40,526 bases of DNA from Muribaculaceae bacterium. GTDB lineage: Bacteria; Bacteroidota; Bacteroidia; Bacteroidales; Muribaculaceae. Every line of letters starts with the position of its first letter. The first letter of the stretch is position 1. Below the pieces are notes generated by a model, which saw nothing but the letters and a program-made list of their open reading frames with translations, did no database searches and was not told the DNA's origin. Position numbers and translations under genes: made by a program. The stretch spans positions 1 to 40,526 of the forward strand of contig JAFSYB010000084.1 of assembly GCA_017443765.1 (NCBI GenBank), read 5' to 3'. Below are positions 1-7,611 of this stretch, one piece after another.

Positions 1-963
1 ACCATCCTCTCGGCCCTGCTCAAGAAGGACGTGGTGGCCGTGGAGATGCGGCCTCACGAGTACACCAGCGGCGAGAAGGACATGCTCACGATGCTTCGCA
101 TCGACTTCGGAGCCACCGTCCGTGACGACGACGGCCGCGAGAGCCTGATTCTGATTGAGCTGCAAAAAACGTGGCTCGAGACCGAGACGCTGCGTTTCCG
201 CCAGTACCTGGGCGTGCACTACTCCAGCCCGCAGAACATGCGCCCCGACGGCAACGCCCTGCCCATGGTGGCCGTGTACCTGCTCGGCCACAAGGTGGGC
301 GACATCGAGGAGCCGGTGCTCTACGTGAGCCACCAGTCGAGCGACTACAACGGCAACCCCGTCACCAAGGGGCTGCCCGACCCATTTGTGGACAGCCTGA
401 CGCACGACAGCATCATCGTGCAGATTCCGCGCCTGCGCGGGCAAATCAACAACCGGCTCGACAAGGTGCTGAGCATCTTCGACCAGAGCCGCCGCGACGT
501 GCACGACAACCGCATGCTTCGCCTTGACGACGCGGCCTACGAGGACGACGCCGACATGAGCCGGATTGTGCGCCGCCTGACCATGGCCGCCGCCGACGCC
601 GACATGCGCCACAGCATGAATGTGGAAACGGAGTACCTCTCGCTCTTGGAGAAAACCGAGACCAAGGTGCTGATGCGCGACAAGGAGATTGCCCGGCAGC
701 AGAAGAAACTGGCCGAGAAGACCGCGCAGCTGAACGAGCAGCAGGTGCAACTGAACGAGAAGACCGCGCAGCTGAACGAGCAGCAGGTGCAGCTGAACGA
801 GCAGCAGGTGCAACTGGCCGAGAAGAATGCGCAGCTGCATGAAAATGAGGCGATGTTAAGGAAAAGCGTAGAGAAGTTTAGGCAAATGGGTCTCTCGGCC
901 GAGGAAATTGCCTCGGTTTTGGGTGTGGCTGTCGAGGTTGTCAAGCGCTTTGGCGCAAATTGA
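1..963 (+). CDS. Rpn/PD-(D/E)XK nuclease-family protein, 5' end cut off by window
   Basis: The reading frame is already open at base 1, so the N-terminus lies outside the window; the visible part is 320 codons. The segments DFGATVRDDDG and LIELQKTW resemble the D...ExQ/K core of the PD-(D/E)XK fold in the family annotated as Rpn recombination-promoting nuclease/putative transposase (TIGR01784-like). That core is followed by a charged helical region and seven consecutive seven-residue units at 709-855 (LAEKTAQ, LNEQQVQ and variants), a perfect 21-base period that should form a coiled coil. The C-terminus (MGLSAEEIASVLGVAVEVV) looks like the short helix-turn-helix-like tail common in this family. 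These genes are usually multicopy and mobile-element-like in Bacteroidales. The family is moderately sure; nuclease activity is inferred only. Confidence 0.8.
   Translation, partial: TILSALLKKDVVAVEMRPHEYTSGEKDMLTMLRIDFGATVRDDDGRESLILIELQKTWLETETLRFRQYLGVHYSSPQNMRPDGNALPMVAVYLLGHKVGDIEEPVLYVSHQSSDYNGNPVTKGLPDPFVDSLTHDSIIVQIPRLRGQINNRLDKVLSIFDQSRRDVHDNRMLRLDDAAYEDDADMSRIVRRLTMAAADADMRHSMNVETEYLSLLEKTETKVLMRDKEIARQQKKLAEKTAQLNEQQVQLNEKTAQLNEQQVQLNEQQVQLAEKNAQLHENEAMLRKSVEKFRQMGLSAEEIASVLGVAVEVVKRFGAN
709..855 (+). repeat. In-frame 21-bp tandem repeat encoding heptads
   Basis: Seven contiguous 21-base units encode LAEKTAQ, LNEQQVQ, LNEKTAQ, LNEQQVQ, LNEQQVQ, LAEKNAQ and LHENEAM. The middle units are almost identical at DNA level. 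Slippage could change the number of heptads without breaking the frame. Confidence 0.85.
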
Positions 964-1004
964 TGGCCGATGCTCATGTTGACATCTGACCTCATTATCA
1001 ATAT

Positions 1005-1769
1005 ATGAAACCGCTGTTTTCTGTCATCACTGTAACCTGGAACGCAGCGCGGGTCATTGCCCCCACGCTGCAAAGTGTGCGTGAGCAGTCGGAAACCGAC
1101 TTTGAGTACCTTGTCATCGACGGAGCCTCGACCGATGACACGCTGCGCTTGGTGCGCGAGGCGGCCATCCCTGGCACGCGTGTGTTCAGTGAACCAGACA
1201 ACGGATTGTATGACGCCATGAACAAGGGAATCGATTGTGCAGCAGGACGTTACCTTATCTTCCTGAACGCTGGCGACGCCTTTGCCGATGCTGACACGCT
1301 GACCCGTCTGGCAGCTTTGGCCGCCAGCGACCCCGGTGTGATTTACGGGCAGACACAACTTGTCGACAGTAACCGGCGCGTGGTGGGCGCGCGTCACCTC
1401 ACAGCCCCCGACACACTCACTGCCGACAGTTTCAAGCGCGGCATGCTCGTGTGCCACCAGGCTTTTGTCGCTCGGCGCGACTTGGCTTCGCACTTCGACC
1501 TGAACTACCGCTTCAGTGCCGACTACGACTGGTGCATCCGCGTACTGAAACGCTCGTCGGCCAATGCCTACGCCGGGCTGCAACCCATCATTAGTTTCCT
1601 CACCGACGGACTCACCACGCAGCACCATCGCGCCTCGCTGCGTGAGCGTTTCTGCATTATGTGCCGCTACTATGGCACGTTGCCCACCATCGCACGCCAC
1701 ATCGGCTTCATCCCGCGCTACGTTAGGCAATGCGTGCGCAATCGTACCAATCAAACATCAAATGAATAA
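1005..1769 (+). CDS. Family 2 glycosyltransferase
   Basis: 254 aa. The N-terminus FSVITVTWNAARVI, then YLVIDGASTDDT and EPDNGLYDAMNKGI followed by LIFLNAGDAF, is the standard GT-A fold signature of GT2 enzymes of the WcaE/colanic-acid type. In these the metal-binding DxD position reads NAGD or NSGD. It should transfer a sugar from a nucleotide donor onto a lipid-linked or surface glycan at the cytoplasmic side of the membrane; donor and acceptor cannot be read from sequence. No transmembrane segment is evident. The TAA stop (1767-1769) shares its last base with the ATG of the AraC-type gene, which implies translational coupling. No other polysaccharide genes are visible nearby, so it is an orphan glycosyltransferase here. 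Confidence 0.9.
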   Translation: MKPLFSVITVTWNAARVIAPTLQSVREQSETDFEYLVIDGASTDDTLRLVREAAIPGTRVFSEPDNGLYDAMNKGIDCAAGRYLIFLNAGDAFADADTLTRLAALAASDPGVIYGQTQLVDSNRRVVGARHLTAPDTLTADSFKRGMLVCHQAFVARRDLASHFDLNYRFSADYDWCIRVLKRSSANAYAGLQPIISFLTDGLTTQHHRASLRERFCIMCRYYGTLPTIARHIGFIPRYVRQCVRNRTNQTSNE

Positions 1770-2632
1770 TGATGGAAACTGACCTTCAACAGCAGTTGTC
1801 GCGCAATCGATATTGCGTTGTGGATTATCTCCATGGCTCTTTTTCGGCCAAGCAACTTTTGTCGTTGCCTTGCACTGTGATTGCGCTTGCCATGCAAGGC
1901 TGGGCCGACCTGGATGTGAACCTGGAGCGGGTGCGTGTCGAGCCGGGAGTGTGTTTGTGTTATTCCGAACTCTCGCCGTTGTGTGTGGTGTCTTCAAGTT
2001 CCGACTTCAGGGTGCGCCTGTTGCTTCTCGACCGTGAGTTTGCTTTCACGTGCAGCGATGGTATAGAGACGGCCCTGCCGCAAGCACTGCATGATTGCCC
2101 ACTGCTACATGTGGCCGATATGCAACTGCTTGCAGCCTTACAAGCCATGTTTGATGCGCTCAAGGCATTGTCACTCAATACTATGGTGACAGTTAGCACG
2201 CAAGTGAGCGGGGGAGTGGTGCGGTCGTTGATGCTGTTGCTTGGCGATTTGTCGATACGCAACCGCTCCTCGAGCGCACGACGAACGCCCTACACCATGG
2301 CCGATACCTATTTCCGCCGTTTTGTCAGGCTCTTGGACGACAATATCGCCTTGCGGCACGAAGTGGCTTTCTATGCCGAGCAAATCCATATCTCGTCAAA
2401 GTATCTCAACCAGATTTGCCAGCGCAAAACGGGGCGCAAAGCCAAGGAGCTTATTTCGCAACTGCTCTTGCGCAACATCAAGCGCGAGCTACTCGTAAGC
2501 GGAAAGTCGATGAAGGGCATCGCTGCCGAATATGGCTTTGCCGACCAGTCGAGCATGGGGAAGTTCTTCCGCAAGTTGACCGGCCTGTCGCCCTTGCACT
2601 ACAAGCAATGGAAAAGTCAGAACAATGGATAA
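1769..2632 (+). CDS. AraC-family transcriptional regulator
   Basis: 287 aa. The C-terminal ~100 residues form the double helix-turn-helix of AraC/XylS proteins: the first HTH is around IHISSKYLNQICQRKTG, the second around KSMKGIAAEYGFADQSSMGK, ending FFRKLTGLSPLHYKQW. The N-terminal ~170 residues look like a cupin-like ligand or dimerisation domain with no recognised ligand motif. Its ATG overlaps the upstream stop as TAATG; a second in-frame ATG follows directly. The next gene, a drug-type MFS exporter, lies 220 bases downstream on the same strand and is a plausible target, as AraC proteins often control neighbouring exporters. That link is inference. Confidence 0.9.
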   Translation: MMETDLQQQLSRNRYCVVDYLHGSFSAKQLLSLPCTVIALAMQGWADLDVNLERVRVEPGVCLCYSELSPLCVVSSSSDFRVRLLLLDREFAFTCSDGIETALPQALHDCPLLHVADMQLLAALQAMFDALKALSLNTMVTVSTQVSGGVVRSLMLLLGDLSIRNRSSSARRTPYTMADTYFRRFVRLLDDNIALRHEVAFYAEQIHISSKYLNQICQRKTGRKAKELISQLLLRNIKRELLVSGKSMKGIAAEYGFADQSSMGKFFRKLTGLSPLHYKQWKSQNNG

Positions 2633-2852
2633 TGTTTCGAGTTATCTTATTTTTCTATGTGGGTTTAAATGCGTATGACAGATAGGGGTGGATTGCCCGG
2701 CTTTTTTGTCTCGATCAGGGGGGACGAAGCAGTGGGCTGCGGCTCAATGCTTTAGCATGATTTATCCGCCCCATGCTGTTATTAGTTTAGATAAACCACA
2801 TTGTAGGGATTATAGAAAATTCAATGGGTTTCTTTCCCAAATTACTCATCTT

Positions 2853-4004
2853 ATGAACCGCTTTTTGCTTTTGGTTTTGCTGGGATTGCTGGCTGCTTTG
2901 GCCACGGTGGTGAACAACCTGTTCTCGCCGGCGATGCCGTTGCTGGCTGATGAGCTGGCGTGCGAGCCGGCGATAGTGCAGCTGTGTCTCACGGCGAGCT
3001 TGTTGGGCTTGGCGTTGGGGCACCTGCTTATCGGTCCGCTCAGCGACCGCTTGGGGCGTCGTCGCCCCCTGCTGTGGTCGATGGCCTCCTATGTTGCCGC
3101 TTCGGCTGTTTTGGTCACATTGCCTCCCGTTTGGCTGATGATTGCTTTGCGCCTCGTGCAGGGGGTTGCTGCTGGCGGGGCCATTGTCATCTCGCGTTCC
3201 ATTGCCGCAGACATGGCCACGGGCGACCGACTGATGCGCATGCTTGCCGTTATCAATGTGATTAATGGCCTTATGCCCATAGTTACTCCCATGCTTGGGG
3301 GTAAACTTACTATAAGCATAGGCGTGAGCGGTCCGTTTTGGGCAATGCTCGTTGCCGGGGTGCTGCTTGCCGACGGCTGCTGGCATCTGCACGAAACGCG
3401 CCCCGCCATCCAGCGTTCCACAGCCGGCTGGCAACATGCTTTGGGCTTATTTGCCCGCGTGTTGCGCAATCGTGAATGTGTGTTCACTTTATTGCATCAA
3501 GCTGGGGCGTTGGTGGTGCTGTTTGCCAATATCGCCTTCACGCCGTTCCTGCTTACACGTGCGGGCTATGGTCCGGGCGCCATCGGGGTGGCTTTGGGCT
3601 GCAACGGCGTTTTCACTGCTTTAGGAGCTGGCTTAGCGCCTGCCATTGGCGATGCGCGGCGGGGCATTTGGGTGTCGTCGGTCGGCTTGATTGTGTTGGC
3701 TCCTGTCCAGGCCGCTCTGTTGTGGTGTGGAGCCGGACTGTGGCCTTATGAGGTGCTCGTGTGCATGATGCTTGTGTTCGTGGGAATGACGCTTACCAGT
3801 TCATCGAGCCATGCCATGGAGCTGGCTCGCGATGTGGCGGGTACAGCCTCGGCTGTGCTCGGAGCCGCTGGCTTTGTCGTGGCGGCAGTGGTACCCCCGC
3901 TCACTGCCGCTGGTAATATGCTGCGCACCACAGCCCTCATTTTCCTCGCCGGGCCGGCGATGGCCTTGCTGTTCGCCATTCTCCACCGTCGAGCAGCCAA
4001 ATAG
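2853..4004 (+). CDS. Bcr/CflA-like MFS multidrug exporter
   Basis: 383 aa from the ATG at 2853. The frame is open further upstream, but the residues before this ATG are not protein-like and the gene proper starts MNRFLLLVLLGLLAA, a first membrane helix. About 12 hydrophobic segments are present. The cytoplasmic loop GPLSDRLGRRRPLL is the MFS motif A, and NNLFSPAMPLLADEL with LRLVQGVAAGGAIVISRSIAAD matches the Bcr/CflA drug:H+ antiporter subfamily. It should export a small hydrophobic compound using the proton gradient. An AraC regulator lies upstream and tatD starts 28 bases downstream, so tatD is probably co-transcribed. Substrate unknown. Confidence 0.88.
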   Translation: MNRFLLLVLLGLLAALATVVNNLFSPAMPLLADELACEPAIVQLCLTASLLGLALGHLLIGPLSDRLGRRRPLLWSMASYVAASAVLVTLPPVWLMIALRLVQGVAAGGAIVISRSIAADMATGDRLMRMLAVINVINGLMPIVTPMLGGKLTISIGVSGPFWAMLVAGVLLADGCWHLHETRPAIQRSTAGWQHALGLFARVLRNRECVFTLLHQAGALVVLFANIAFTPFLLTRAGYGPGAIGVALGCNGVFTALGAGLAPAIGDARRGIWVSSVGLIVLAPVQAALLWCGAGLWPYEVLVCMMLVFVGMTLTSSSSHAMELARDVAGTASAVLGAAGFVVAAVVPPLTAAGNMLRTTALIFLAGPAMALLFAILHRRAAK

Positions 4005-4032
4005 CTTACTTTTTTCCACTCCATTACCCACA

Positions 4033-4803
4033 ATGATTGACTCCCACACCCATTTGTATGCCCCGGAGTTTGACGACGACCGCGAGGCGATGGTGACCCG
4101 TGCCCGGGAGGCCGGTGTCACCCACGTGATTTTGCCCAACGAGAGCGTGGCAAGCGTGCCACTGCTGTGGGCCATGCAGGACAGCTGGCCCGATTTTGTG
4201 TCGGTGGCCCTGGGCCTTCACCCCGAGGAGGTGCGCGACGACTGGCGCGAGCAGTTGGCCCGGCTGCGCCCGCTGCTCGATGAGCGACCCTGTGTGGCAG
4301 TGGGCGAGGTGGGCATCGACCTGTACTGGGACCGAACCTACCGCGACCAGCAACTTGAGGCTCTCGACACCCAGTTGCGTTGGTGCGTGGAGAAAGACAT
4401 TCCGTTTATAATCCACTGCCGCGAGGCGCTTGATGAGGTGCTGTGGGTGATGGACAATTTCGGTCGACCGCTGCCATCCGGGGTCTTCCACTGCTTTGCC
4501 GGCACGGTGGCCGATGTGGAGCGTGTGCGCATGCGCGGCGACTTCTATTTTGGCGTGAACGGCGTGGTGACCTACAAGCGCAGCACCGTGCCCGCGTTGC
4601 TGCCCGTGATTGGGCTCGACCGAATTTTGCTTGAGACCGACGCTCCCTACTTGGCCCCCGTGCCGCACCGTGGTCGCCGCAACGAGAGTGCCTACCTTGC
4701 CGATGTGCGCGACTTCGTGGCCGCCCAGCTACAAGCAACCCCGCAGCAGGTCGACGACGCCACCGCCGACAACGCCCGACGCTTATTCCCGCTTCCTCAA
4801 TGA
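4033..4803 (+). CDS. tatD: TatD family metal-dependent hydrolase
   Basis: 256 aa from ATG 4033 (MIDSHTHLYAPEF), the normal TatD start; an open frame runs further upstream but inside the MFS gene. The metal ligands of the TIM-barrel amidohydrolase-like fold are visible: DSHTHL (HxH), GEVGIDLYW (Glu), FIIHCREA (His), GVFHCFAG (His) and LLETDAPYL (Asp). The family is usually described as a 3'-5' exonuclease/DNase acting on single-stranded DNA and RNA, and some members as D-aminoacyl-tRNA deacylase-like. It sits 28 bases after the MFS gene and is followed by a strong hairpin (4857-4900). Confidence 0.93.
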   Translation: MIDSHTHLYAPEFDDDREAMVTRAREAGVTHVILPNESVASVPLLWAMQDSWPDFVSVALGLHPEEVRDDWREQLARLRPLLDERPCVAVGEVGIDLYWDRTYRDQQLEALDTQLRWCVEKDIPFIIHCREALDEVLWVMDNFGRPLPSGVFHCFAGTVADVERVRMRGDFYFGVNGVVTYKRSTVPALLPVIGLDRILLETDAPYLAPVPHRGRRNESAYLADVRDFVAAQLQATPQQVDDATADNARRLFPLPQ

Positions 4804-4856
4804 TGATAATGGAACCCACCTTTAGTTGGGTTGTCGCACTCATGATGCACCGTATG

Positions 4857-4900
4857 AAGCAGGCAGGCTGATAATCAAATGATTTTCTGCCTGCCTGCTT
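4857..4900. terminator. Long hairpin between tatD and tRNA-Leu, bidirectional terminator candidate
   Basis: Two perfect 12-base arms (4857-4868 and 4889-4900) enclose a 20-base loop that itself contains a 5-base stem (AATCA/TGATT). It lies between a plus-strand gene end and a minus-strand tRNA 3' end, so it probably stops transcription in both directions. Confidence 0.7.
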
Positions 4901-4901
4901 G

Positions 4902-4985
4902 TGCCCAGAGTGGGACTTGAACCCACACGGCCGCAATGGCCAAGGGATTTTAAGTCCCTCGTGTCTACCATTCCACCATCAGGGC
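4902..4985 (-). tRNA. tRNA-Leu (anticodon UAA)
   Basis: Read on the minus strand from 4985 to 4902 the sequence folds as a class II tRNA of 84 bases. The acceptor stem GCCCTGA/TCTGGGC has one U-U mismatch, the anticodon stem-loop is AGGGA-CTTAAAA-TCCCT with anticodon TAA, there is a variable arm stem, and the T arm is GTGGG-TTCAAGT-CCCAC. The discriminator base is A, as expected for leucine. The 3' CCA is not encoded. Confidence 0.95.
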
Positions 4986-5091
4986 GACATTTAGGCTGCA
5001 AAATTACGCATTATTTGCCAACTGGCAATGGATAATGGGATTTTTTTTCGCCGAGGCAAAATAATTGCCCCAATCAAAGCGTTATCGTTTC

Positions 5092-5583
5092 ATGAAGAGA
5101 ATCTTCTGTATGTTTGCGTTGATAGTCTTGTTGTGCGGCTGTGACCGCGTGAACAACAAGGAGGTGCCGCAGATGATGGTGCGCATTGATTTGGGCACCT
5201 ATGCGCTGTGGAACACTTATGGCGTGAGCGGTGCGGGCGACTACCGCATCTTCAACCGCGAAAAGCGTCTGCCAGCCAATTTCCCTTATAACATGAACAC
5301 CTACACGGGTTATGGCGGAGTGCTGCTGATGATGGGCTTTGAGGGCGGCGACTTTGCGCCGGTGGCCTATGACGCAGCGTGTCCGGTGGAGAATCGGGCC
5401 GATGTCAGTGTGGGCGTGGATGCGAACTTCGATGCCGTGTGTCCGCGTTGCGGTTCTCGCTACAACGTGTTTAACGGCGGTGGTGGCCCCTTGAGCGGTC
5501 AGGCGCATGATGCGCATTACGGCCTCCGTCGCCTTTATGTGCGCGCCACCAACAATGGCGGTTATATGATTTCCTCGCAATAA
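5092..5583 (+). CDS. Lipoprotein with degenerate Rieske-like Cys motif
   Basis: 163 aa from ATG 5092; a TTG 27 bases upstream is in frame but would disrupt the signal. The N-terminus MKRIFCMFALIVLLCGC is a lipoprotein signal with Cys17 as the likely acylated residue. The C-terminal half carries ACPVE (Cys97) and, 19 residues on, CPRCGSRYNVF (Cys117, Cys120), followed by GGGGPLSGQA and YGLRRLYV. Spacing and the G-P-L tail resemble a Rieske [2Fe-2S] domain (C-x-H, then C-x-x-H), but both histidines are missing: Val99 or Glu100 replaces the first and Cys120 the second. I infer a Rieske-fold protein that may bind a different metal centre or none. It is probably exported and anchored to a membrane. 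It is 38 bases ahead of the HD gene. Confidence 0.7.
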   Translation: MKRIFCMFALIVLLCGCDRVNNKEVPQMMVRIDLGTYALWNTYGVSGAGDYRIFNREKRLPANFPYNMNTYTGYGGVLLMMGFEGGDFAPVAYDAACPVENRADVSVGVDANFDAVCPRCGSRYNVFNGGGGPLSGQAHDAHYGLRRLYVRATNNGGYMISSQ

Positions 5584-5620
5584 ATGCCTCGTGTTCAAAG
5601 AGCTGTAATGTGATATCACC

Positions 5621-6262
5621 ATGGAGATTTCACCTGCTTTGAGGGCTTATGTCGAGCATGAGATTCTGCCTCGATACAATGGTTTTGACGCGGCTCATCG
5701 GCTTGACCACGCGCTCACTGTCATCAACCAAAGTCTGACCCTTGTGGCCACGCTGCTTGCCAAGGGCGAGGCGGTTAATCCCGACATGGCCTACACGGTT
5801 GCCGCTTACCACGACACCGGCTTGTGCGAGGGGCGCGAGGTACACCATTTGGCCAGTGGGCGCATAGTGCGCGCCGACTGCGAGCTGCGCCGATGGTTCG
5901 ATGAGGGGCAAATTGAAGTGATGGCTCAGGCCGTCGAGGACCACCGCGCTTCGGCAAAGCGGGAGCCACGCTCTATCTATGGCCGAATCGTGGCCGAGGC
6001 CGACCGGGTGATTGTGCCCGAAGTGATTGTGCGGCGCACAATCCAATATGGTCTCGATCACTATCCCACTTTGAATCGCGATGAGCACTACCGCCGCATG
6101 GTGAAACATTTGGTCGAGAAATATGGCCCAGATGGCTATTTGAACTTGTGGTTTCCCGATAGTCCAAATGCTGCGCGCCTTGAGGAGTTGCGCAGTTTGA
6201 TAGCCCGAGAGGATGCCCTGCGCGCTGTATTCGATCAGTTGTTTGACCAGTTACACATTTAG
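5621..6262 (+). CDS. HD-domain phosphohydrolase
   Basis: 213 aa. The HD superfamily ligands are visible: His30 (HRLDHAL), His64-Asp65 (AAYHDTG), His75, His108 (EDHRAS) and Asp128 (AEADRV). This is a compact single-domain HD protein without a nucleotide synthetase or signalling domain attached. Known members hydrolyse phosphomonoesters or nucleotides with a divalent metal; the substrate cannot be assigned here. It may be co-transcribed with the lipoprotein gene 38 bases upstream. After its stop, 49 bases of plain sequence lead into the palindrome-rich repeat. Confidence 0.8.
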   Translation: MEISPALRAYVEHEILPRYNGFDAAHRLDHALTVINQSLTLVATLLAKGEAVNPDMAYTVAAYHDTGLCEGREVHHLASGRIVRADCELRRWFDEGQIEVMAQAVEDHRASAKREPRSIYGRIVAEADRVIVPEVIVRRTIQYGLDHYPTLNRDEHYRRMVKHLVEKYGPDGYLNLWFPDSPNAARLEELRSLIAREDALRAVFDQLFDQLHI

Positions 6263-6311
6263 GGCGAGTAGGGTGCGGAGCAAGGGAAAGCCCTCGATGA
6301 ATCAAAACAAG

Positions 6312-6686
6312 GGGACACCTGCAAAACCGTGTGTTTCTGTGTTGGCTCGGTAGTGTGATAGACGGGCAAAGACCTCGAAGAGGTCGGGCGGGTCGAAGAC
6401 CCGGCACTATGTTAAAGACCATGCAAGAGCCTCGACGAGGCTCGCAGCTTGGTCACCGGGCAGTCACCATCGTCGTGCCTCGAAGAGGAACTTCAGCGGT
6501 GTCGGTGTCACGTGAGCCTGTGGTCGTTTCACTCGGAGTTCGAGTGCTCAATCATGTCGCGGTATACCCGGCCACGATGGTCTTTAACATGATGTCGGAC
6601 CTACGGCACGCCGTGCCTCTTCGAGGCATCAGGGGAATCTTTGAACAAGATAGTATCTGCAAAACACATGGTTTTGCAGGTGTTCC
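6312..6686 (+). repeat. Palindrome-rich dispersed repeat, copy 1
   Basis: 375 bases that recur, nearly identical and inverted, at 36940-37315. The ends form a terminal inverted repeat of about 22 bases (ACACCTGCAAAACC, one mismatch, then TGTGTTT). Inside are many short perfect palindromes around a TCGAAGA/TCTTCGA core: GACCTCGAAGAGGTC at 6371, GGGTCGAAGACCC at 6390, GAGCCTCGACGAGGCTC near 6427, TGCCTCTTCGAGGCA near 6614. A 14-base inverted pair, ATGTTAAAGACCAT/ATGGTCTTTAACAT, joins 6409-6422 with 6577-6590. No protein in it looks real. Non-autonomous mobile element or structured RNA are both possible. No clear target-site duplication is seen, though short ACAAG-like flanks occur. Confidence 0.88.
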
Positions 6687-6761
6687 ACAACAAGCTTTGC
6701 TTTTTGGCTAACTTGCACTCATGTTGACACGCTGTCGCGGTCGAAATTAGGCGGTGTTTCG

Positions 6762-6799
6762 GCAATGGCAAGAAAAATTACGATTTTTCTTGCCATTGC
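6762..6799. promoter_or_regulatory. Perfect 17-bp inverted repeat overlapping a promoter
   Basis: The arms 6762-6778 and 6783-6799 are perfectly complementary around a TACG spacer. The right arm contains the -33 TTG of the promoter for the outer-membrane gene, so protein binding here or cruciform extrusion would affect initiation. No T-tract follows, which argues against a simple terminator. Confidence 0.7.
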
Positions 6800-6820
6800 G
6801 CTCAACTTGCACTAATTTTG
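6789..6820 (+). promoter_or_regulatory. Bacteroidetes-type promoter of barrel/phosphoesterase genes
   Basis: CTTG at 6789-6792, 20 bases, then TAATTTTG at 6813-6820, matching the -33/-7 pattern. The start codon at 6848 is 28 bases downstream. Confidence 0.7.
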
Positions 6821-6847
6821 CATTTTGTTTACAATAATACAGTAATA

Positions 6848-7573
6848 ATGATAAAGCGAACTCTTTTGTTTCTGACAATGTTGTTCGCGTTGTCGTTGGG
6901 TGTTCATGCGCAAGCCTATTGCGGTGAGCATCAGTTCGATGGCGAACACAAGAACGAGGTTTCGAGCTATGTGATGGGTGGCGACAACGTGGTGTCGGGT
7001 CGTTTTGGCGGCCTGGCGGGTTCCTACACACACCATTTCACATCGCGCTGGCACGTGGGCGGCGATGCCCAGGTACAGTTCTACAAGCAACTCTACTCGA
7101 TTGACGTCCAGGGTGGTTACCGCGTGCCAGTGAAATATGGCCACATCTATTTCGATGCCAAGGGGCTGCTCAATTTCTACCATCGGTGGGGGTTCACCGA
7201 GTCGATTTTCAACCTGTCGGCCACATGGGAGTCGGCCTATGTCGATATCCGTCTGGGCGAGTCGCTGATTCACTTCCGCAGCACATCGTGGGGCATTAAG
7301 TACGGCTACACCGAGCCGCTGACGCTCACTTTCGGCATCGGGGCAAATATCCGCCATCGCAGCAACCCCTGGAATGTGGGGCTGTTCTTCCGCAACTACG
7401 ATGAGTTCTACTACGAGAACTGGAACATCAACTGGGGCATCCGTTTCTATGCGCCGCTGCACCGCCAGCTGCGGCTGTATGGCGAGTTCAATGTGCGCCC
7501 GGCAGGCAGTATCAGCCAGCTCGCCAGCCGCTACGAGGGCTCGCTCAAGTTGGGCCTGAAGTATAAATTCTGA
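6848..7573 (+). CDS. Predicted outer-membrane beta-barrel protein
   Basis: 241 aa from ATG 6848; the in-frame codons before it fall between the promoter -7 box and this ATG. Residues 1-22 (MIKRTLLFLTMLFALSLGVHAQ) are a Sec signal peptide. The rest alternates aromatic and polar residues in short strands, for example VDIRLGESLIHF, LTFGIGANI, VGLFFRNYDEFYY and LKLGLKYKF. It ends in Phe, the usual C-terminal signature of outer-membrane barrels. The length suggests roughly 8-12 strands. It is followed 38 bases later by a phosphoesterase lipoprotein, so the two may work together at the cell surface or in the periplasm. No specific function is recognised. Its promoter carries an unusually strong inverted repeat. 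Confidence 0.75.
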   Translation: MIKRTLLFLTMLFALSLGVHAQAYCGEHQFDGEHKNEVSSYVMGGDNVVSGRFGGLAGSYTHHFTSRWHVGGDAQVQFYKQLYSIDVQGGYRVPVKYGHIYFDAKGLLNFYHRWGFTESIFNLSATWESAYVDIRLGESLIHFRSTSWGIKYGYTEPLTLTFGIGANIRHRSNPWNVGLFFRNYDEFYYENWNINWGIRFYAPLHRQLRLYGEFNVRPAGSISQLASRYEGSLKLGLKYKF

Positions 7574-7611
7574 GTGGAACCAGGAATAACAATCAACAAA
7601 ACGGAATCATT

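Noticed and set aside
6331..6711. 126-codon open frame across the palindromic repeat (and 80 codons in copy 2)
   Set aside because: The DNA is explained by nested palindromes; the translation has no family features and the frame is not bounded by plausible start signals.
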